Source: Pieris napi (Eukaryota; Arthropoda; Insecta; Lepidoptera; Pieridae). Taken from it: 64,000 nt of DNA. Under the pieces are notes generated by a model. The model had not been told where the DNA came from. It was given only the letters and a program-made list of their open reading frames with translations, and searched no databases. The position numbers and the translations under genes were made by a program. The DNA lies in the NCBI RefSeq assembly GCF_905475465.1, contig NC_062246.1:3808001-3872000 (forward strand), given 5' to 3'. This document shows, in pieces, positions 11,031-24,200 of this stretch; position 1 is the stretch's first letter; each line of letters opens with the position of its first letter.

Positions 11031-13494
11031 CCCACTGGCTCATTCATAACAGACTAACAGACATTAAATTTTCAAACCTTTATTTACATCACTAATAAGT
11101 TATTTATTATCAATATTAAACTGTACTATCGCAAAAGCGTACTTCCCAAATCCAACTACGAAACTGAACAAGCAAAGCAAAGCAAACAGGTTGAAGGTAC
11201 AAAATTTCGTTAACTAAGCATTAAAATAACAACATTTTACAACAGAATAACAAATTGTTGTATGTAACCTACTTTACTTAATAAAACCTACACCTCGTCC
11301 GTATATTTGCGATTAAGTTATACGAATCCCAACAAGCTTTCGCTGCTATTTTCCTTTCCCATTGTCGACGAAGAGTCCTTAGTTATGTTCATTGTGAGCT
11401 CACAAAGGCGTTGCCGTGTTTGCACCTGACTTTCATTGTTCGGTCCAGTAAACAAACTATGAACAACGGTAAATGATGAACAAATCAGTTTTATTAATTG
11501 GGACTAAATGCAGGCATAAGTCAACAAAAGACTTGTTTTTATTTGAATCATCTTTTGCCCTTGTTAAGAATTTACTTATTTATTAACACTTCGTTGCATA
11601 TACATTAATATAGTACAATTGACATAATTAAATAAAAAGGAGAGCAACTGGCGGCCTTATCGCTTTCGAGCGATCTCTTCCAGGCAACCACTGTGAGAAA
11701 AGAAAAAAAAAGTATTAAATTACATAAGGTAGGCAAGAATTGCAAAAATACATTATTTCCTTTACATAAATTTCTTTATTATTACTGCTTCTATTATATG
11801 TCTAGTTCCGATATTACAATATTGGAAGAATTTAAATTTATACAAAAAGTAGTGCAAGAGAATTTAATATGAGATATATGAATATTTAAAACATTTTAAA
11901 AATGGAAAGCTGTAAAATGTAAAAAGCTTTACCCGAAATAAAACGTTTAAAAATCCCATAAAGTAGTAAAATAAATCCGAATCTATGCGTATTAATTTAT
12001 GAGTAGAGCTCGGGCAGAGATTATGCAGATTCACATTAAAATTTATAGCTCTGCCTCTCTCAACGTCTCTGATAATATATAATTAAACACAGTGAACACT
12101 GAATGAAAAATATTTGAATGTAATATTTATTAATTATTTTACAAATTAAATTATTTTGATTCAAATATGCACTCTATGAATAATTAAAAATAAATCATAG
12201 TATAAAATAATACGTTTCTCAGTAATATATTTATTCGAGGTTAAAATCGAAAGAAACCTTCTGGTCGGTATATAGTGTTTTTTCATAGAATTATAAATTA
12301 TACAACTGTATTTATATAAAGTATTATTATTATTGCGGTATTATTATTATTATTATTTTTATTGGAACTTAAGTTCCAATCGAATGTTCAAGTATATATG
12401 ACAAATATGTACGGTGAATATAATATTTACAAACAAAAAAAAAAATGTTACATTTCCAAAAAAGAGCCTAATGTAGATTATTACCGTAATTTTGATTTTA
12501 CATTATAAGTCAATATTTTTATTATCTAACTTTAATAACACACAAATATATAGTATTTACAATATTCTTAATCTACATTGTAATTATAATAATTATTATG
12601 AAATTAGGTCTGTCATTTAGTTCATTATTATTATTCCATGTTATTTAAAATATGAATAAATATATTATAATTATGGCAGTATACCACAAAGAGAACGTAG
12701 TGACAAGGATACAAAAAGGTTTGCCGATGTAAAAAAGTATGAATGAAAACCCGCTTACGATTACGATATATAAGGCAACCGTGTGTATCCCTTGTCGTAC
12801 ATTTCTGGACCAAATCTAAGACGTAATAGAAAATGGATGAGTCAAAAGTACCCATAACCGACGAGTTTGGTTGGTGAATGTCATGAAAGTGGATGAACCG
12901 AGAGAAGGTATGTCAGGACTGTAGCAAGCGGAGTTCCGTGGTCTCCACCTACCCCATCGGGAAAAAAGCGTGAGTATATAAATACATAAATAAAATTATA
13001 ACATAATTGGTATCAGTTTGTTTCGCAATTTTCGCTGAATACTGCCATACGCATATGTTAATTATTATTCTGTACTTGGTTCCGATGAGACTTGACATAC
13101 ATTGTGAAGTAATCCTGTGCCACTGTTAGGCTGGGTGTACATACTACAGGAGTGAATAATAAAAACAAGGTTGCAGGTTTTCAATATAATTAAAAAACCT
13201 AGGGGTGGAAATATATTAACAATATAATAGGTCAGTAGAATCGCTAGTTTAATCACAGATACCTGACACCACACGTCTTTCCGTTTGAACAATGTAAACA
13301 CAAATGAAACGCGTTTTGTCTTTTGTTTTACTTTGACTTTTTTGTACCTTTTTCAATCATTAGTATAAAATATTTCTAAGCTTTTGAAAATAGCCCCTTT
13401 ATATTTTCTGTAGAACATTCCCTACTCTCAAGTTGAAGATAAGGCAGTAGTAATACCAGTCTTGTGTTTCTTGTTATTTTATGTGTGTGCATAA
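11031..13494. other. Intergenic, AT-rich
   Basis: No gene recognised. A LINE 3' tail in reverse orientation lies at about 11630-11700 ('ggcggccttatcgctttcga'). (TTA)-rich simple sequence lies at about 12325-12362. Open frames at 12631 and 13065 (minus) look random. Confidence 0.5.
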
Positions 13495-14000
13495 GGAAAA
13501 TATGAGTTTAACGATCAATTGCAACTAGGGGTTAGATGGGGTCATCAGCTGCAAAAAATTGTTCTACGGGAGGTCCTTCAGCTCAACCCCTGCAGAGTTA
13601 AAATACTAATTCGTAGTAAAATTCGAAAAAATTTACACCTGTATCTTTTTCATAATATCCACTAGATTGGTACTGATGAGTTCTTGCATTAGGTTGCTAT
13701 TTATGGTTGTTTATTGGGTGTATTAAAGATAATATTTTATTAAGTTATCCGATGTAAAATTTTCTCAAATCATAAATTTTTGTTTACTTCGGACCGCACT
13801 GTGAAAAAAAACTACTCTACCGAAAAGTGACCCTGTATTACAAGTTTTGGCGCATTTAATAGGGATTTTGAAAAGATATTACACATGGGCATAAGTGGCT
13901 CTAATATCTTTCTTAGAACAATTTTTGCAGTTTTTGCAGCCGATGATCCCATCTAACCCCTATTTGCGTTTGATCCACGACTCTTTGGCCACCCTGTATA
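13495..14000. mobile_element. Shortened copy of the 9817 long-TIR MITE
   Basis: Shares 'aaaaaattgttctacgggag', 'caacccctgcagagtt' and the right end 'ttggccaccctgtata' with 9817-11006. The left terminus is lost and the middle is mostly deleted. Confidence 0.75.
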
Positions 14001-14515
14001 GTTGATAATTAGATTTATATAAAACCCTGTCATGTGTACCGAGTTTTAGTCTCGCAACATCACAAGGCCATTATGCTGACTCCTCATTCTAATAGTTCCC
14101 TTATAAAGAACTTTGAAACGAGCCTCTGTGTGACGTCACGGCGCTAATTAGAAGCGAAGTACAAAGCACCACCTTCACATCGCACGATACATTTTTACAG
14201 AAAATGCTGTCGCTTCCTGTGTTTTGTTACGTAAGTACTCTGTAAGGGACACAGTGGGATTAATCTTATACAATAATAAATTCAGTTTTAATATTTTTCC
14301 TATCTCATTGGATTAAAAGGAATTATTAATAATGCTACGATAATAGCACTTTCTTTTAAACACGTTACTCAAAATTTAAATTAGGTATTTCCAATATGAC
14401 TTAGGGCCCTATAAGAAGCGTACCGACCAGTGAAACGGACGGCTACGCACTCGATTTTTAGGTATTTCGACTCAAAAATTCGCTACTTACCAGAGCAACA
14501 ATATGTAAGTTTTAT

Positions 14516-15516
14516 TTATAAGATACCGGCGAACTTCGTACCGCCCAACAGACAAAGAATGACATGTTACAGATTAGCTGAAATTAATTTATGATTTTAT
14601 GAATGTAATACAGTAAATACAAAATTAATATTATTAAGATAACCCAAAATTATTTTTTTTTGATATATTTTCCTTAGTTACACAAAATAAGTTCTGAACG
14701 CACTCATAAATATTTGACATCCAATATAATAGTCAATCCTTTTTCAATACTCAGAGTATTCAATTATTTATAAATCTATAATAAGCCATTATCCTAATAA
14801 TGTGGATATATCTTGTCGATTCGAAACCTTTGTTTCAATACGTACACGTATTACGATCTTTAATTTGAGTTTACCGTATCGACGCGATGAACATTAAATA
14901 TTTGACAGGTACGAAACCAATTAACATTTTGTATTGGATCTTTTTTTCTTTCTCTTTGTTTTTTCGACAATTATCCAATGTTTTTAATAGTTACTCTGCT
15001 ATTTCGACAAAATCAATAAATAAAAGGATCTCCACCATTAAGTTGTGGAATAGGCCATACGATTGGCTACCTCCCTATCATCTTTTAGAACTCTTCTGCA
15101 TAAATATTTCTTAACCTTATTCTATCCTGATGAATCGTGACTTGTGTAATTATTGTATTTCCTTTTCTTTTGTATTGCATCGCCATTCTGTGAGATTAGC
15201 TTTTTAGTTTGTTTTATTAATATTTTTTTTGTACTACTTTAGAATAAGGTTCTATAATTTTTTTTAATATAACATTTGGTTATGCTCTTCATGCACTTTA
15301 CTCATCATATTTCTTTTTTTTTTTTAGTTTTTCTTAGGGTTGCCTGGAAGAGATCGCTTGTTAGCGATAAGGCCGCCCTTTGCATCCCTTATAATTTGTA
15401 TATATTGTTTTATTTGTTTTTTTTAATGCAACGAAGTGTGAATAAATAAATAAATAAAAAACCATGAATATCGGTTGTTGTGTGTTCGAACAAACCCGAC
15501 TTTGTTCTGTATAGTA
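14516..15516 (+). repeat. Decayed 'ctagctgacc'-family copy with a LINE tail inside
   Basis: Begins 'accggcgaacttcgtaccgc' and ends 'cgaacaaacccgactttgtt', the two ends of the family at 9278 and 35941. A LINE 3' tail with 'ttgcctggaagagatcgctt' and an AAATA-type end lies at about 15344-15460. Confidence 0.55.
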
Positions 15517-18292
15517 TGAAGATTAGTATCTTATTACGGCAAGCAATATTCTGGAAAACAAATTTAGTTCGTGTGTATCACTCACTTACTTTATAACTTT
15601 GTACAATATGAGCTGCCTTTGAAACTGCACTCGGTTTTGTAGATTTTAATTTCCGGATTTTTCTTTAAAGTGGTATTCGTATAAATTACTGAGACACAAA
15701 AATTTAAAATAGTTATCGAAACCTAACTATTAAGGAAAAGCCGAACACATAAAAAGATGTAGGTTTCCTTACAAAATATACATATATTGCTCATAATTGT
15801 AATTATTTTTTACATATCCTTATCCTTATATTCTATATTCGACAAAGTTGTCGAATATAGAATATAAGGATATATTTACCAAACGCAAACAAAATAAATT
15901 TATTCATTTAGGTAACCAAGTACACTTATGAACGTCAACAGAAAAGATGTTAATTTGATTCTAAATTTACAAAATCTACCCACCTAGGTATAAGTTATAA
16001 AAAGTCTACATATATATTATATAATGAGTGATACCAAAACTGTCTTCTCAATTTTATTATTTTACTAACCAAAATGCACAGCTTGAAATTCTGAAATTAC
16101 ATGTAATATAGCATATGTAATGTAATAGTATGTTCAAGAACATTCTATAAATTAAGGCATAAATATACGAACAAACTTCGATGCCAATTTTAATTATAAA
16201 TACCCAACAAACGATTAATACTTGGGGGAAGGATATTCGTTGATCTTTAATCTTCATATTACATGAGCGCAGGGTTCGCGGGATTTCACAAAAATAACGT
16301 TTGGAAATGAATTCCTCCACACGCCTCGCTCTGAATAAATTATTCTTAGTTTTCTGTTTAAATTAAAATAAAGTACCGTTTATAATTCATTTATGGTATT
16401 AGTGAGAACCTATTAGATTTTTTCAGGACCAGAGTGTTTTCATAGGTTTTACAGGATTTGCGCTGGGTGGGTACAATCAAAAAGTTTTTTATATTTAGTT
16501 TTATATTTCTATGTAAATTTTTTTTTCATTCTTTCTTACATATTTTTTGGTTGTGTCCCTCTTTCCAGAATAATGCTGACGCTACCATAAAGTGGTCAAA
16601 TCGTTATGTGAATAATGCAATAATTTCGGGTTAATTAAGTCTAAAATAAGTATCTGAAATGACAATATTTTTCTACAGAAACAGTACCCTAAGCAAATAT
16701 CTCTCAAATCTATTGAGTTTTTAATCAAACACTTTAAACCCTCGCGGCGAAAAAATGAAACAGACTCATTTGATAATGAAAATCGATTGTCTTTTGTATT
16801 TTGTTGGGGCCAGCATTTCCGTATATATCAATGAAGCAAGAATATAATCAATGAAGATTTTTCACTACTAGATAATCCGTACAAGCTAAAGGTCCATACG
16901 ACCTTTGATAATTGCACTATACAAATATAGATTGTGCATGAACTAAACCAGTATTTATTTTTGATAAAGAATTTCCTCCTTTGACTTTTCTTAAGTGTGT
17001 TCTAGTAACTAGTAGAACTTAATTTAAAGTATTTTTAATTTAAGATTATTTAACTTAAAATGTAATTTAACTTGGCATTTCAATCTTGACTTGTGAATCT
17101 AACAACTGACGCAAAACAAAAGGCTCTTTAGACAAAATATTATCGCGAGAACTTAAAGGATATGTATTTAGATTTTTATATAAACAAAACTGGCATTTCA
17201 TACAAAACACATTGTCTGAGAATATATTAAGTAGGAACTTAATATATTCTAGTAGAGTAGAAGAGTATTTACAGAACAAATCAATCGAAGAAGACCTATC
17301 ACACGTCCTTCGCGTCCAAGCACCCAAAAGCTAAAAGAATCAATTATGGTAGCACGCAATGTCAGGTCCCGTCAAAATTAATGATACAAAATAAATTATG
17401 TTAATAATTTAGGTTTGCCTTATACGCAGTATTTGTTTGCACACAATTTATTATAAGTAATTAAAATTAGTTTTAAAAATAGAAGTGGGTCGTTACTGAA
17501 GAGATTTATTAATCTCTTTCCAATGAACATAAGTGGTCGTCGCGTAATGGTTCTATTCAGTAGTTTTTCGCAGAATCACCGCTCAACGATTTTTCTCCTT
17601 TAAAGTTTTTTGGTTTTATTTGAGTGGATTCGCCTCGTCGGTTACTCTGTTCTAGAGAGTTTAACTATTGGGTTACAAGCGATTCTGCTGAGTTATGCTC
17701 GCCATAAATTCTAGAAATTCCGACACAGTAATTGTCTTCAAATTGCAAACGAGATTTACGTTAAATTATGTATCTTCTTTTTTTTTTACGAATGTCAATT
17801 GACTTTGTTTATTTTTGCGTGAGAAGGGGTTTAGATGAAAATTATAATCATTCTAGTAAGTGAATGAATATGTAACTAAACAATTGTGTAAGTAGTTTGA
17901 TAGTAAACAATTAAAATAAAATTGTGAGAACATTCAAGGATTACATACACGGGTTGTTTACTAAAGGAATTACGGCAATTGACGATTTAAGTGAAAAAAA
18001 AAAAACCAATAGTGACATTTTAATTGTAAACACTCACTCAAATACTTATTTTGACCAAAAAATCAAGCTATAGGTATATTATTTACATATATGTAGTTGA
18101 CATTATCTTTAATAGCTAGGTCGCCTTGATTATACGCCATTGCTTGTTCATTTAACATGACTTATACTGTGGCATTTTTATTTTGATGTTTACAGAATAC
18201 TCGAACAAAATTAAATACAAGTAAAAAATATCAAGATGGCTACGTCTTTAAGATTAGCATTTAGAAGTGTTTCTTAACAAATATTGTCTAAA
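15517..18292. other. Non-coding region upstream of the channel gene
   Basis: AT-rich. It contains a perfect short hairpin at 15821-15872 and a LINE-tail scrap at about 15905-15990. Promoter elements of the channel gene would be expected here, but none can be called. Open frames at 16057 and 17067 (minus) resemble no family I know. Confidence 0.4.
15821..15872. repeat. Perfect short palindrome
   Basis: Arms of 25 bp, the right one beginning 'ttgtcgaatatagaatataa', are separated by only two bases (AG). The loop is too short for a microRNA precursor. Likely a recombination or replication hairpin, or a tiny transposon footprint. Confidence 0.85.
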
Positions 18293-21200
18293 ATGTTGAG
18301 AAGTGTTAGCGAACCTTCCCTTGGAACGATTGGTACTGGGTTAGTGCTGAAGTTCTTTAACTATTTTACTTATATCCTTAAATTAATGATTTTTTCGTTC
18401 TGTATTACTTTTGCGTTTAGTTCGTTCTGTACTAATGTTCCATATATAATAATAAAAAGCTGTGGTCACTTGGCTTACACCTATGTGCATTGTTTTCTTT
18501 CACTAACATTTCATTCTACTAACATAGATCTTAAGAAACTATTGTTACTAACTCACTAATCAATCAATGGACTGTATTTGTCTGATTAATAAAATTATTA
18601 TTATTATTATTGTGCAGTGTACCAGGATCATGAACCGATTACGAGTTACCAAACATAATGATAATAATGTATTGCAATAAACACGGACTACAATAACGTA
18701 TCCCAGGCTCCTGATATAGTGAGAACTGTATTTCAGGAGCCCGTGACTGTGGGCATATCACTTATACCAAAGATTAGATAAATATGAATGAAAGGGTTAC
18801 GTTGGGACCGCAAGTATATAGCGGTTAAACATTATGCGATAATGTATAATGTGAAATAAAATTCAAGCTTAAGCAGGAAACGCTGTTTCTAGTACATAAG
18901 TAAAAAGTCATCTCTTCTTCTGTATACTCCTCTATCTAGGAGTTTTGTAGTTGTCAGGGAAACGCCCAGGATACAGATAGAAAGACAGAACACTGTTAAA
19001 TGATTTGGTTCATAATGGTAAATTTTTAGTACAATTGCGACTATTGCAACACACGCGAGTAGAGTAAATTTGCCTAAAAATAAAATAAGGACATGGAGAG
19101 GGCAATTTCTATGGGAAAGAAAACTGGGAGGTATTACTAAAGCTGTTATGTTGCTGTCTTGGAATTTAAAATGGCAAGTACGTACGGGACTAATACACAT
19201 ATGAGATTGAGACATTGCTTAAGACAGGGCCGGATAGGTCAGAACTATGTAATTTCCAATATATACCGACAGCCGATGTCAATAATGAGTTTTTTTTATA
19301 TTAAGAGAATTACATCGAACTTGCATACAAAAACATCGGGTTCAATATTGCTGTCACTGTTAGACGATACAACGTACGGTCGCAGGTCTAAGTTTTGAAG
19401 GAGGATACGAAACCGATATTACACTCAGATCGTCATAGTCGTAGAATAGTGACGGATCTGATAAATAGTAAACTGTACAGGGCAGCCATTTCAAAATAAT
19501 ATAATCATGTTAGTTTTTGTCATAACTATTTTAATTCAGATTCTGTTATTATGAAAATTGGCATATAAGCAAACAAAAGGGTTTGTTTTGAAACCAAATA
19601 AAAACAATAACATTAAATTTTCTAGAAAAATCACATGTTTCTATCAAATCCGTCACATTACTGTAATTTGAAATTTAAAACAGATTGAATTTTTTTCAAA
19701 TCCGACATTGTTCTACGACCATGACGAGATATTTTGTTCGCACTATTTCCCAAAAAATTCTTAAAACTGTTGCTATTTGTAGCTGTTATTAGGTCAAAAT
19801 GATTTTTCAGACTCTGGTGTTGCTAGTGGTAATATACAAATATATAATACATTTTCTTATCGCCTTCTATTTGGATGAAACCTGGCATTATTTGGATTAT
19901 TTAATAATGTGTGGAGAAATAATATTTTTTATCGACGTAATATTGCATTGTCTGCATTCGTTTTGGCCCGTGTTACGACTTTATATACGCGTTTATCGGA
20001 GAAACTATGCGTTACTTGCTTATGATTTCATAACGATTATTCCCATTTCTACATTGTGTAAGTAGTTTTTCATTTATTTATCTAGTTCTGTAGTTATAAA
20101 ATCAATTGTTAAATAAGGATCAGAAAAATTGAAGTCACTTCAAGCCTCTAAAGCAGTGTTTCCCAACCATTTTTGTGCCAGGCCCCCCTTAGCCTTAGCA
20201 TCTTATTCCCGCATTATTAGTAACATACATAATATGTAATATTAAAAAAAAATTGTTCACTTAAGAAACTCTTACTATCTCTCTTGTTAAATTATAGGCT
20301 TATAAGACACAGTAAGTAATTTTTCCAAACATAATGAAAAACTGAAATTTAAATTCCAAATAATTTTGAGAAATTTTCGAATAGCCTCCCTTGACAATCA
20401 AATTGCCCCCCTGTGGGGCGTGGGCCCCACGTTGGGAAACACTGCTCTAAAGGGTCATTAGGATCCGATCAATTTTATCTAAGGGGCCCAAGCATATTTG
20501 CAAGGATATTGAGGCCATATAATATAACTTAAATATAATCTGCGTCCAACTGGGAATAGAACTTGATTCCCTAACTGTCGCTGTCCGTTTACAAAACGAG
20601 GTTCTTTCCCTTGACAACGTCCGTTAATAAAAATTACCGTTTATCTAATAAACTTACAATTACTGATTTTCAGCAAAAAATACGAATGGTTATGAAAATA
20701 TATTGCTATGTAATCGATGGATAGAAATATGTCGCATTTATAGAATATTTGTTTATTTCAAGAACTTGAATGACTCTGTGAGTATTGGATTTTTAAATGT
20801 TTTTACATACTTTATAAACATGAAAATAGACAATTTTGTTAAAATACGTACTACGGGGTTGTATTGGCTTCTTTCATAGACGTTTCTACACGAATTTTGT
20901 AAATGATTGTCTATTTACTATGTTTATAAGACAGTACCGTTTTTTCAATTCTATACAACAATTGCTATATATTGCGTTTTTAGCAGTTTGGATTTCATTG
21001 TGTTAAATAAACGATTACGCAAACACTTTATATAATTATTATCTATATTGTTAGTGGATCTAAGTAGAACCGTGGTATTTTATTTCAGATGGGCAGTTCA
21101 CGAAAGAAATTGTATTTCATAGAACATGCGCTAATAGTAGCATTGGTTTTACACGGTGGCACCTGTATTTGGTATTATCTACACTTGACATCTGCGAGTT

Positions 21201-24200
21201 CGTTTCCTTCTAATATATTAAAATTTTCATCCGAAATGAACGCTCAGAAGCTGCAATTTAACAGGTAAATCACTCAAATTCTGTTGTAATATTCGAGTAT
21301 TTTGAATTATGCGTACATGAATATTTTTAGACAGTTCAAAAATATTTTTTTAATTGTTTATTAAGTGTTGCCTGATTATTAATATTATTAAAATTGTTTT
21401 TACAGCTACTTAAGTTGTTGGTACTATTGTACGTGTCGCTTGTCCAATTGTATTTTTGGAGATTCATTTCCATTAGTAAGTATAAAATATGTATTTTTTT
21501 TATCTACATACAGGCTTTAATGTACTTTTGAATTATTTGCGAGGTGTTCCCATGGGAATTTAAGTGCATGCTCCTATTTCACCGTGCCTCCTGCAGAGGA
21601 CAAATCTGTGTTTTTAATTTATTTTATTATGATTAATTAACTATTGATTACTTAAGGTGTCATGTGGAACATGGTGTAATGATTGCAGCTCCTTACAAAC
21701 ATTGTGTAAAACAAAAAACTTGGCGATTAAAAAGAGTGGCGGAGAGTTTATTGTCAGTTCTTCTTTTCCGTTCTACGCCCTTGATATGAGAACTAGTAGT
21801 AAATGTATAATTAGAAGCATTAAATATATATTTCTTTTTTGATGTTCATAAGTGTACATTATACCTTTTTGAATTTTAATTTTCAAGCAAAATTCCAAAC
21901 CAATATTATATATTATAAATTATATTCATTATAAATTGGAAAAAAAAAATTGGTTGAACGGTGGATCATACATACACAATATTTAGTCTCTTCGTTTATA
22001 CGTACATAGATTAAAGAAAGACTATTATTTCAGCATAGCTCGGAAAAATGGCTGACATCCTTTCTAATGCTTTTCGGATATGTGTTCATACGGTATCGAT
22101 TTATTGGTAGTCTGGCCTGGGAATTTGTTTTGGAGAAATATCGATGGTCTATTTTTGTTGATCAGGTATATTTCCATTAATATATGTATCGTAAAATAAT
22201 TATAAAGATTTTTGTGTCAATAAAAAATGCGTAATGTGAGGGTCAACATTTTTTATCGACGAAGTACACAAAGCTTTTAATTAAACTATACTTAAATATT
22301 TTAACATAAATTGATATAACAAAAAATAATGACTAACCTTAAAATATGTACGTACGTATAGAATACGTACGTATAGAATTTTTAGTTTTTTAAAGCTCCT
22401 TTACTGCGCATCACCCATAATATTCAATCTGATAGGACATAAATCAAACCTCAGTTTCAGTATTTTTAATTGTGTAAATTAGATTGTATTTAGATATACC
22501 GGCACGTGTTGTTCTTCTTAGACTATGGGGCTTACAGTTGTTAATGCCTGTAGTTTCAGGTTAACTAGTCGAAATCTATTTTTTTTATTTCAAATCCATA
22601 ACCAAGTAATTCTTTATAATTCACGCTGGTCTATACTTATCTGAATTTATTGTACTTGTTAATTCTATATATAAAAGTATATCTCAAGGCTAGGCTTGAG
22701 CCTTTGAAGGACCTTTGTTAGCAACCATTAAGTAGAGGGATAGAGGATATATTATTCTATTGTTTTAGTACCATCAAATGATCCGTTACCTCAAATTTCG
22801 TGGAGCGCCTGAGGGCCTAATAGAACAGTCTAAACAATACAAAGAACAGTTGTGGCAGATGAAGGAAGGGGTACTTACGTCGGATCACTTACAAACACTA
22901 CCCTTTCCTTTTCAAATGGAACTTATCTTTGACATAAATGTCGGTCTTTTTCATGACTCCTTGCTCTTGAGAAACACTGGTAAGCTAAATAATTAATATG
23001 AATTATTTATTTGAGACACTTTGTAAAGTACAAAGAATAATTAATAATATTTACAAAAGCAGCGAGCGGCCTATTCGAATGATGTTTTTCACGCAATCAC
23101 TGTAGGGAAAATAAATAAGTTGAGCGCATGAATTGCTAGCTATTCTGAGCAATTTTGCGTGACAAGCGCGTGGTCAGTTGCCGATGTCAGGAAGCGACTT
23201 AATATATAACAAACCTATATTACTTAATACTACTAATGTATAACTACCCTATCTACTATAAATAATAATTAAATCGAGGGAAATAAGCAAATAAAATGAA
23301 TTTTTAATATCTCCGAAAAACGCTCACACACTTATACACCTCCACACATTGCACAATCCCACATAACTCAAAATATATAAAGTCTTTGTTAATACATAAT
23401 GTTCATCGTATAATTGGTACATTTTGGCTATATTTTCTTTTGAATTGTAAATATTGTTCATTTTTTTCTGGAGATTATCAACAAACTGTTAAATAAATAC
23501 TTGGGACAATAAATTCGTAAGTAAGAAATATATTACTTACGAATTTAGAATGAAATGTTTCAGTTATCATTCTTTAACGGATTACCAATCAATTTCTTCG
23601 AACCCGAAACAATTTTTATTTGCAAACGGTTCTAGCATCTTCCACACTAAAACTCGCGGTCTTCATTCGCGGTTCAACATTCTCCTTATTATTTCGCAAT
23701 TACTTCTCTAGATGAAGCCTTCATGCGTCACATGTCGTTACTAATGCGACATGAGTTATATTTGAGCGGTCAATATATCTGGAGTCAAGGTGTGGTGAAG
23801 AACGGTATGATTTGTGTCAAACGAGGCGTCATCGAAATGTTATCTGATGAAGATGACGAAAGCCCTATGATAGCATTTAAAGAGGGCACTGTAAGTTTAA
23901 AAGCGTTATGTTTTGTATTTTTATGTAGATTTTTTATTCGTAGGAATCGTATCGAGGTAATCACGAAGTACTGCTTTGTCCATAAACCATCAAAAATATA
24001 TAAAAATAAAACAAACGACGAACGCTCATCATAAATCTTCATTCAAATAATTATAGAAACAAATTTATCATATTACAAACTATATAAGAAGTGGGCTATG
24101 TTTAAATTAATAAAGGAATTAACTTTAAATCTTAAAATTTATTAAATTCATTTAAAACACTAAATTTGCATGTATCAATATTTTTATGTAATATTCTTCA

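Noticed and set aside
15821..15872. MicroRNA precursor
   Set aside because: The loop is only two bases and the stem is perfectly paired, unlike animal pre-miRNAs.
19159..19398. 79-codon frame MASTYGTNTHMRLRHCL... as the channel N-terminus
   Set aside because: It does not join S1 in phase and lacks a pre-S1 motif. The short exon 19393-19448 fits phase and homology better.
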